Below, piece by piece: positions 1-8,102 of a stretch of DNA of 13,487 nucleotides. Positions within the stretch are counted from its first letter, which is position 1; each line of letters begins with the position of its first letter. Origin of the DNA: Acetobacteraceae bacterium (GTDB lineage Bacteria > Pseudomonadota > Alphaproteobacteria > Zavarziniales > Zavarziniaceae); assembly GCA_947379865.1 (NCBI GenBank), contig CANCOY010000099.1:1-13487 (forward strand), read 5' to 3'. A program made the position numbers and the translations under genes. The notes under the pieces are model-generated. The model was not told the DNA's origin. It did no database searches and was given only the letters and a program-made list of their open reading frames with translations.

Positions 1-149
1 AAGGCACCGAGATGGTGATGCCCGGCGACAATGTGACGATGCAGGTTGAGTTGATCGCGCCGATCGCGATGGACGAAGGTCTGCGTTTCGCGATCCGCGA
101 AGGCGGCCGCACCGTTGGTGCCGGCGTCGTCGCTTCGATCGTGAAGTAA
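1..149 (+). CDS. tuf: Elongation factor Tu, C-terminal 48 residues (partial)
   Basis: Only the 3' end is present, read from base 3 to the TAA at 147-149. The visible residues match the last beta-barrel (domain 3) of EF-Tu: a VMPGDNV segment, then ELIAPIAMDEGLRFAIREGG, then GRTVGAGVVASI and a terminal lysine. EF-Tu is the cytoplasmic GTPase that carries aminoacyl-tRNA to the ribosomal A site; domain 3 helps bind the tRNA T-arm. A tuf copy immediately before tRNA-Trp and secE is the usual alphaproteobacterial arrangement. The GTPase domain lies upstream of the window, so intactness of the gene cannot be judged. Whether this is the only tuf copy is also unknown. Confidence 0.97.
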   Translation, partial: GTEMVMPGDNVTMQVELIAPIAMDEGLRFAIREGGRTVGAGVVASIVK

Positions 150-153
150 CGTC

Positions 154-162
154 TGGTATGAT
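154..162 (+). promoter_or_regulatory. Possible extended -10 promoter element before tRNA-Trp
   Basis: TATGAT at 157-162 matches five of six positions of the sigma-70 -10 consensus and is preceded by TGG (154-156), an extended -10 TGn motif. No good -35 is visible at the expected spacing, which would fall inside the end of tuf. Transcription would start near 169, just before the hairpin at 172-206. This could drive tRNA-Trp-secE-nusG separately from tuf, but it rests on a single short match. Confidence 0.3.
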
Positions 163-171
163 AGGCTTCCA

Positions 172-206
172 CCATATCGCTGCGCCGTCTGGCAGCAGCG
201 ATATGG
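172..206 (+). other. Long hairpin between tuf and tRNA-Trp
   Basis: CCATATCGCTGC (172-183) and GCAGCGATATGG (195-206) are perfect inverse complements, a 12-bp stem. Inside it GCC (184-186) can pair with GGC (191-193) around a GTCT loop, leaving one bulged A. The sequence after it is GC-rich with no T-run, so it is not a standard intrinsic terminator. It ends 12 nt before the tRNA. It may be an RNA-processing site, a 5' stabilising stem, or a U-less stop for tuf transcripts. Confidence 0.75.
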
Positions 207-218
207 CGCGGCGGGTCT

Positions 219-294
219 AGGAGTGTAGCTCAATTGGTAGAGCACCGGTCTCCAAAACCGGGGGCTGGGGGTTCGAGTCCCTCCACTCCTGCCA
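219..294 (+). tRNA. trnW: tRNA-Trp (anticodon CCA)
   Basis: A 76-nt cloverleaf folds cleanly. The acceptor stem is AGGAGTG (219-225) with CACTCCT (284-290). The D stem is GCTC/GAGC (228-231/240-243). The anticodon stem CCGGT/ACCGG flanks the loop CTCCAAA (250-256), with anticodon CCA at 252-254. The T stem is GGGGG/CCCTC with TTCGAGT loop and one G-U pair. Discriminator G291 and an encoded CCA (292-294) complete it. CCA reads UGG, so it delivers tryptophan. Its place between tuf and secE is typical of Alphaproteobacteria, and it is probably processed from a longer tRNA-secE-nusG transcript. Confidence 0.98.
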
Positions 295-313
295 GTCGCC
301 TGTGTCCGACCCT

Positions 314-348
314 GGACCGGGGCAGATCCTCTGCCCGGCCCGGGGTCC
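314..348 (+). other. Hairpin between tRNA-Trp and secE
   Basis: An inner stem GGGCAGA (320-326) with TCTGCCC (330-336) closes on a TCC loop. An outer stem GGACC (314-318) pairs with GGTCC (344-348), with an unpaired stretch on the 3' side. No T-run follows. It lies 20 nt after the tRNA 3' end and 28 nt before secE, so it could shape processing of the tRNA-mRNA precursor or protect the 5' end of the secE mRNA after tRNA excision. Confidence 0.55.
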
Positions 349-376
349 TATGCCATTCGGGAGAGTGAGCAAGTAT

Positions 377-574
377 ATGGCCAACATCAATCCGGTCGAG
401 TTCTTCAAGCAGGTCCGCGCGGAAACCCTCAAGGTAACCTGGCCGAGCCGCCCCGAGACGCTGATTACAACCGGTCTGGTGTTCGCCATGGTCGTGGTTT
501 CCGCGATCTTTTTCTGGGTCGTCGATTGGGGCCTTTCGCAAGCGGTGCGGCTCGCACTCGGCATCGGGAGCTGA
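377..574 (+). CDS. secE: Preprotein translocase subunit SecE
   Basis: A 65-aa inner-membrane protein of the SecYEG channel that clamps and stabilises SecY. It begins MANINPVEFFKQVRAE, has the family motif KVTWPSR (residues 19-25) on the cytoplasmic amphipathic helix, and then one hydrophobic span (about 30-50). This is the short single-span form common in most bacteria, not the three-span E. coli form. The ATG at 377 is chosen because the protein then starts where alphaproteobacterial SecE normally starts, and GGGAG (359-363) with GAG (363-365) lies upstream as a purine-rich ribosome site. The frame is open back to a GTG at 302, but that would add a non-conserved Gly/Pro-rich extension from the hairpin region. 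Its stop is 2 nt before nusG, so the two are probably translationally coupled. Confidence 0.95.
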   Translation: MANINPVEFFKQVRAETLKVTWPSRPETLITTGLVFAMVVVSAIFFWVVDWGLSQAVRLALGIGS

Positions 575-576
575 GC

Positions 577-1107
577 ATGTCGGCGCGCTGGTACATCATT
601 CACGCTTATTCGGGCTTCGAGAAGAAGGTCGCCGCGTCCATTCGTGAGCAGGCCGAGCAGAAGGGACTGACGGATCTTGTTCCCGAGGTCCTGGTGCCGA
701 CCGAGGAAGTTGTCGAAATCCGCCGTGGGCAGAAAATCAACGCTGAGCGCAAGTTCTTTCCGGGCTATGTGCTGGCGAAGATGGAAATGAACGAGCAGAC
801 CTACCATCTGGTGAAGAACACCGCCAAGGTGACGGGTTTCCTCGGTCCGGCCGGCAAGCCGACGCCGATCACCGAGGCTGAGGCCGCGCGCATCCTGCAC
901 CAGGTGCAGGAGGGTATCGAGCGGCCCAAGGCGACCATCTCGTTCGAGATTGGCGAACAGGTGCGGGTGGCCGATGGTCCCTTCACCTCGTTCAATGGGT
1001 TTGTCGAGGAAGTCGACGAAGAGCGCAGCCGCCTCAAGGTGGCGGTGTCGATCTTTGGTCGTGCGACCCCGGTTGAACTGGAGTTTTCTCAGGTCGAAAA
1101 GGTCTGA
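577..1107 (+). CDS. nusG: Transcription termination/antitermination factor NusG
   Basis: A 176-aa cytoplasmic factor that binds the RNA polymerase clamp, suppresses pausing, and links polymerase to Rho or to ribosomal protein S10. The NGN domain opens with RWYIIHAYSGFEKKV and contains the signature FFPGYVL (60-66) and a TGFLG segment. The C-terminal KOW domain spans roughly 126-160, with VADGPFTSFNGFVEEVD followed by KVAVSIFGRATPVEL. The length is normal and no insertion is seen. The ATG at 577 gives the canonical N-terminus; longer in-frame starts lie inside secE. The ribosome site GGGAG (566-570) is within the last secE codons, which supports coupling. It sits next to its functional partners, the rpo genes, as in most bacteria. 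Confidence 0.98.
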   Translation: MSARWYIIHAYSGFEKKVAASIREQAEQKGLTDLVPEVLVPTEEVVEIRRGQKINAERKFFPGYVLAKMEMNEQTYHLVKNTAKVTGFLGPAGKPTPITEAEAARILHQVQEGIERPKATISFEIGEQVRVADGPFTSFNGFVEEVDEERSRLKVAVSIFGRATPVELEFSQVEKV

Positions 1108-1152
1108 CCTGGGCAGTGGCGTTGCCGTGGCACGTGCTGCGGCGATGCAAGC

Positions 1153-1199
1153 GTGAGGGAGGTTTTGCCCCGAAGGCCTGGGGCGGCCGCACCTCGCAC
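1153..1199 (+). promoter_or_regulatory. Structured leader upstream of rplK (possible L1 feedback site)
   Basis: The 136-nt nusG-rplK gap contains a nested fold. GTG (1153-1155) pairs with CAC (1197-1199), GAGGT (1159-1163) with ACCTC (1191-1195), and GCCCC (1167-1171) with GGGGC (1180-1184) around an 8-nt loop. In E. coli and archaea, L1 represses its own operon by binding a leader that mimics its 23S rRNA site, so a leader here is expected. I cannot show that this fold mimics the L1 rRNA site. The rplK ribosome site lies downstream and is not occluded by this stem. Confidence 0.45.
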
Positions 1200-1243
1200 C
1201 TCAAGAGATCCGGGGCCGGTAGGCCGGGATCGAGGGAGTAAAG

Positions 1244-1672
1244 ATGGCAAAGAAGATTGACGGGTACATCAAGCTGCAGGTTGCGGCTGGCTCTGCCAAC
1301 CCCTCGCCGCCCATCGGGCCGGCGCTGGGTCAGCGCGGTGTCAACATCATGGCGTTCTGCAAAGAGTTCAACGCCCAGACCCAGAACCTCGAGAAGGGGA
1401 TGCCGATCCCCGTGGTGATCACGGTCTTTGGTGACAAGTCGTTCACCTTCGTGACCAAGACACCCCCCGCCTCGTTCTTTCTGAAGAAGGCGGCGAACGT
1501 GAACAAGGGCTCCTCGACCCCGGGTCGTGGCACGGTCGGCTTTGTGACCATGGCGCAGTGCCGTGAGATCGCCGAAACCAAGCTCAAGGACATGAACGCC
1601 TATGACGTGGACCAGGCCGCGAAGATGATCGTCGGCTCGGCCCTTTCTATGGGCTTCGAGGTGAGGGATTAA
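1244..1672 (+). CDS. rplK: 50S ribosomal protein L11
   Basis: A 142-aa protein at the base of the GTPase-associated stalk. It binds 23S rRNA at the thiostrepton site and is needed for RelA activation. The N-terminal domain carries the family signature PPIGPALGQRGVNI (residues 22-35). The hinge and rRNA-binding C-terminal domain follow from about residue 73 with TPPASFFLKKA. The length equals the family norm. The start is ATG at 1244 with GAGGGAG (1232-1238) at good spacing. It is first in the rplK-rplA pair and is separated from nusG by a structured spacer. Confidence 0.99.
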   Translation: MAKKIDGYIKLQVAAGSANPSPPIGPALGQRGVNIMAFCKEFNAQTQNLEKGMPIPVVITVFGDKSFTFVTKTPPASFFLKKAANVNKGSSTPGRGTVGFVTMAQCREIAETKLKDMNAYDVDQAAKMIVGSALSMGFEVRD

Positions 1673-1674
1673 CG

Positions 1675-2367
1675 ATGGCCAAGGGCAAGCGCTTGAAGAA
1701 GGCCCTCGAGGGTCTGGACCGTAACCGCAACTATGGCCTCGACGAGGCCTTGAAGCTGGTCAAGCTGAACGCGAACGCGAAGTTTGACGAGACGGTTGAG
1801 GTTGCACTGAATCTGGGTGTCGATCCCCGCCATGCGGACCAGATGGTGCGCGGCGTGGTGAGCCTGCCGAACGGCACGGGCAAGACCGTGCGCGTGGCCG
1901 TGTTCGCCAAGGGTGACAAGGCCGAGGCGGCCCTGGCAGCCGGTGCCGACATCGTTGGTGCCGAAGATCTGGCCGAACGCATTCAGGGCGGCAACATCGA
2001 TTTCGATCGCGTCATCGCGACGCCGGACATGATGGCCGTTGTCGGTCGTCTTGGTAAGGTGCTGGGCCCCCGTGGCCTGATGCCGAATCCGAAGCTTGGC
2101 ACTGTGACGGCTGACGTCGCTGCGGCGGTGAAAGCGGTCAAGGGCGGCCAGGTTGAGTTCCGCGTCGAGAAGGCTGGCGTTCTGCAGGCTGGTGTCGGCA
2201 AGGCGAGCTTCAGCGAGGATGCCCTGCGTGAAAACGTGAAGGCCCTGGTGGAAGCGGTCGTGCGTGCCAAGCCGACCGGCGCCAAGGGGACCTACCTGAA
2301 GAAGGCGGGCCTCAGCTCAACAATGGGCCCCGGCGTAAAGGTCGAGGTCGCCTCGCTCGTTTCCTGA
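1675..2367 (+). CDS. rplA: 50S ribosomal protein L1
   Basis: A 230-aa protein of the mobile L1 stalk, which helps move deacylated tRNA out of the E site. In well-studied bacteria it is also the translational repressor of its own rplKA mRNA. The signature GKVLGPRGLMPNPKLGT is at 127-143, followed by the conserved KGGQVEFRVEKAG stretch. Its ATG is 2 nt after the rplK stop. The ribosome site GAGGG (1663-1667) is inside rplK, so translation is probably coupled and the two proteins would be made in similar amounts. The gene is complete with no oddities. Confidence 0.99.
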   Translation: MAKGKRLKKALEGLDRNRNYGLDEALKLVKLNANAKFDETVEVALNLGVDPRHADQMVRGVVSLPNGTGKTVRVAVFAKGDKAEAALAAGADIVGAEDLAERIQGGNIDFDRVIATPDMMAVVGRLGKVLGPRGLMPNPKLGTVTADVAAAVKAVKGGQVEFRVEKAGVLQAGVGKASFSEDALRENVKALVEAVVRAKPTGAKGTYLKKAGLSSTMGPGVKVEVASLVS

Positions 2368-2709
2368 GCGGGGATTGCGCCATATGGCGCCACTGAAATC
2401 TCCGGCCGGTGACGGCCGGGGCAGGCGCCCAGAGGGTTTTCCCTGTGGGCGCCGAACCTGTCCGAGACTGCAGGCGTTCCGGTTCGCCGGGGCTTAAACG
2501 CATAGCCTGCATAGACGGGAAAGAGCCTATTTGCATCCTGGAGTGATCCAGGAGAGAGAGGGTCTTCCTGGGACAGGCGAACCGGACCTTCCGGTCGCCG
2601 CACCTGCGGCACCTCGTCGGCAAAGCATCGCCGCACGGGGCTGGAGGGTCTCGACGCAACCGGTCGGATGGGGAGAGTCCCTGTCTGGCCAGATGATCGG
2701 AGACGAGAC
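2368..2709 (+). promoter_or_regulatory. 342-nt structured 5' leader of rplJ-rplL
   Basis: This non-coding gap holds a chain of hairpins. The first is CCGGCCG/CGGCCGG around a GTGA tetraloop (2402-2419). The second, at 2424-2453, is GGCGCCCA/TGGGCGCC continuing past one G-G mismatch into AGGG/CCCT with a TTTT loop. The L10-type element lies at 2461-2520. Then come TCCTGGA/TCCAGGA with a GTGA tetraloop (2536-2553), ACCGGA/TCCGGT (2581-2595) and GCCGC/GCGGC (2597-2610). The rplJ ribosome site GGAG (2699-2702) ends the region. L10-L12 feedback on this leader is established in E. coli. No clear promoter was found. A small open frame across part of it has no coding character. Confidence 0.75.
2461..2520 (+). 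promoter_or_regulatory. L10-type ribosomal protein leader element
   Basis: TGCAGGC (2469-2475) pairs with GCCTGCA (2505-2511), and CCG (2462-2464) with CGG (2516-2518). Between these stems is an asymmetric purine-rich internal loop, AGAC on one side and TAGA on the other, the kind of place where a kink-turn forms. The upper part carries CCGG-TTCG-CCGG (2479-2490), a stable UUCG tetraloop hairpin. From memory this resembles the L10 leader family, which L10 or the L10-L12 complex binds to repress rplJ-rplL translation. A covariance-model search would settle it. Confidence 0.6.
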
Positions 2710-3228
2710 GTGGACCGTGTCGAAAAACGCGAGCTGGTCGCGGCGCTCAACAAAGTCTTCCAGGAGACGGGCACCGTGGTCGTCGGCCACTATACCGGCC
2801 TGACCGTGGCGGAGCTTACCCAGCTTCGCAATGGCATGTCGGCAGCCGGCGCCAGCTTCAAGGTTACAAAGAACCGGCTCACCAAACTCGCTCTTGATGG
2901 CACCCCTTGCCAGCCCATTACCGACCTTTTCACCGGCCCGACCGCGATTGCCTATTCCAAGGATCCGGTTGCAGCGGCGAAGGCGGCAGTGGAATTTGCC
3001 AAGAAGAACGACAAGTTCGTGCTCCTTGGCGGTGTCATGGGTGGCACGCGCCTCGATTCCAACGGGATCAAGGCGCTGGCGGCGTTGCCGTCGCTGGATG
3101 AACTCCGCGGCAGGCTCGTCGGCATGATCCAGACCCCCGCAACCCGTATCGCAGGCGTCCTTCAGGCGCCGGCGGGTCAGGTCGCCCGGGTCATTGGTGC
3201 CTATGCAACAAAGGGCGAGGCGGCCTGA
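2710..3228 (+). CDS. rplJ: 50S ribosomal protein L10
   Basis: A 172-aa protein that anchors L12 dimers to 23S rRNA in the GTPase stalk. The N-terminal globular domain contains VVVGHYTGLTV (about 23-33) and KVTKNRLTKLA (51-61), both typical of L10. The C-terminal part forms the long helix that binds L12 dimers. I place the start at the GTG at 2710, which gives VDRVEKRELVAALN, the normal alphaproteobacterial N-terminus, with GGAG (2699-2702) 7 nt upstream. An ATG at 2668 in the same frame would add 14 atypical residues and has no good ribosome site. The GTG start and modest ribosome site contrast with rplL. L10 is probably autoregulated through the leader. Confidence 0.97.
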   Translation: MDRVEKRELVAALNKVFQETGTVVVGHYTGLTVAELTQLRNGMSAAGASFKVTKNRLTKLALDGTPCQPITDLFTGPTAIAYSKDPVAAAKAAVEFAKKNDKFVLLGGVMGGTRLDSNGIKALAALPSLDELRGRLVGMIQTPATRIAGVLQAPAGQVARVIGAYATKGEAA

Positions 3229-3285
3229 GCCGTCTCGAAACCAACCTCCATACTTGCCTTTTGAAGACCCTCTAGGAGAACAAAA

Positions 3286-3657
3286 ATGGCCGATCTGGCG
3301 AAACTGGTAGACGATCTCTCGGCTCTGACCGTGATCGAGGCTGCCGAACTCTCAAAGATGCTGGAAGAGAAGTGGGGCGTCAGCGCCGCTGCCCCCGTGG
3401 CGGTTGCCGCTGCGGCCCCCGCCGCCGCTGCCGCGGTTGAGGAACAGACCGAGTTCACGGTCATCCTCGTCGATGCCGGCGACAAGAAGATCAACGTGAT
3501 CAAGGAAGTGCGCGCGATCACGGGTCTTGGCCTCAAGGAAGCCAAGGACCTGGTCGAAGGCGCTCCCAAGGAAGTCAAGGCCGGCGTGTCCAAGGACGAA
3601 GCCGCCAAGATCAAGGCGCAGATCGAGAGCGCCGGCGCGAAGGTCGACGTTAAGTAA
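3286..3657 (+). CDS. rplL: 50S ribosomal protein L7/L12
   Basis: A 123-aa protein present as two or three dimers per ribosome; it recruits and activates EF-Tu, EF-G and other translational GTPases. The N-terminal dimerisation domain is about residues 1-33, with DDLSALTVIEAAELSKMLEE. An Ala/Pro/Val-rich flexible hinge follows (about 34-51). The C-terminal factor-binding domain contains KEVRAITGLGLKEAKDLVEG. A strong ribosome site, AGGAG at 3274-3278 with 7-nt spacing, precedes an ATG. This is stronger than the rplJ GTG start and fits the need for several L12 per L10. The rplJ-rplL gap is only 57 nt and lacks a visible terminator. Confidence 0.99.
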   Translation: MADLAKLVDDLSALTVIEAAELSKMLEEKWGVSAAAPVAVAAAAPAAAAAVEEQTEFTVILVDAGDKKINVIKEVRAITGLGLKEAKDLVEGAPKEVKAGVSKDEAAKIKAQIESAGAKVDVK

Positions 3658-3690
3658 TGTCGGCTTCGGCCAACTTGGGTTGATTCCCGA

Positions 3691-3723
3691 GGGTTCCCCG
3701 TCCCGTCCCGGGACGGGGAACCC
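3691..3723 (+). other. Perfect 14-bp hairpin between rplL and rpoB
   Basis: GGGTTCCCCGTCCC (3691-3704) pairs without mismatch to GGGACGGGGAACCC (3710-3723) around a 5-nt GTCCC loop. No T-run follows, so it is not a classical terminator. In E. coli the rplL-rpoB gap holds both an attenuator that lowers rpoBC transcription and an RNase III cleavage site. This long, very stable stem sits in the equivalent place and is a good RNase III or attenuation candidate. Confidence 0.85.
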
Positions 3724-3727
3724 GTCG

Positions 3728-3792
3728 GCCGTTCAAGGGCTTGCCCTGACGGCGCGAGGGCTAAGCGGAGGTCTGGTCCCCTGTGGGGATCC
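3728..3792 (+). other. Secondary hairpins upstream of rpoB
   Basis: Two weaker stems follow the main hairpin. One is GCCGT (3728-3732) with ACGGC (3749-3753), continuing with bulges to GGG/CCC. The second is GGTCCCC (3775-3781) with GGGGA-T-CC (3785-3792), with one bulged T. They end 45 nt before the rpoB start and leave its ribosome site free. Confidence 0.5.
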
Positions 3793-3837
3793 GGCACTGC
3801 CACCGGGGCGAGACTGGTTAGCGAGAGGGTGACGGAA

Positions 3838-7953
<4,116 letters not shown>

Positions 7954-7989
7954 TCCTCGATCAGGCAGGGCACTAGAGCACTTATGCGG

Positions 7990-8015
7990 GGGGCATCGGC
8001 CGTTGCCGATGTCCC
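7990..8015 (+). other. rpoB-rpoC spacer hairpin 1
   Basis: GGGGCATCGGC (7990-8000) pairs with GCCGATGTCCC (8005-8015) around a CGTT loop. The stem is 11 bp with one G-U pair. No T-run follows. It is the first of four stems in this 149-nt gap. A small TGATC/GATCA repeat also surrounds the rpoB stop (7951-7963). Confidence 0.75.
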
Positions 8016-8017
8016 AT

Positions 8018-8034
8018 GTGATCTGAAAGATCAC
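8018..8034 (+). other. rpoB-rpoC spacer hairpin 2
   Basis: GTGATCT (8018-8024) pairs perfectly with AGATCAC (8028-8034) around a 3-nt GAA loop. Its last two bases overlap the next stem, so hairpins 2 and 3 compete slightly. Confidence 0.65.
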
Positions 8035-8049
8035 TCCCCTACGGGGGGT
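8033..8049 (+). other. rpoB-rpoC spacer hairpin 3
   Basis: ACTCCCC (8033-8039) pairs with GGGGGGT (8043-8049) around a 3-nt TAC loop, with one T-G wobble. It is immediately adjacent to hairpin 2 and is not followed by a T-run. Confidence 0.6.
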
Positions 8050-8058
8050 CACACCAAT

Positions 8059-8087
8059 GCGCCGGGGGCGAGGCCCGCCCGAGGCGC
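8059..8087 (+). other. rpoB-rpoC spacer hairpin 4
   Basis: GCGCC (8059-8063) pairs with GGCGC (8083-8087), and GGGCG (8066-8070) with CGCCC (8076-8080). A 2x2 internal loop separates the two stems and AGGCC forms the apical loop. It ends 3 nt before the rpoC ribosome site GGGAG (8091-8095), so it could influence ribosome loading. Confidence 0.55.
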
Positions 8088-8102
8088 CACGGGAGCCAAG
8101 GC

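Noticed and set aside
302..376. N-terminally extended SecE from GTG 302 or ATG 350
   Set aside because: The extension is non-conserved and encoded by the hairpin region; ATG 377 gives the canonical N-terminus.
2531..2803. 90-codon plus-strand frame in the rplJ leader, as a leader-peptide gene
   Set aside because: It runs out of frame into rplJ, lacks a good ribosome site, and crosses RNA hairpins that explain the sequence better.
3691..3723. Intrinsic terminator between rplL and rpoB
   Set aside because: The stem is excellent but no T-run follows, and rpoB would otherwise lack an obvious promoter.
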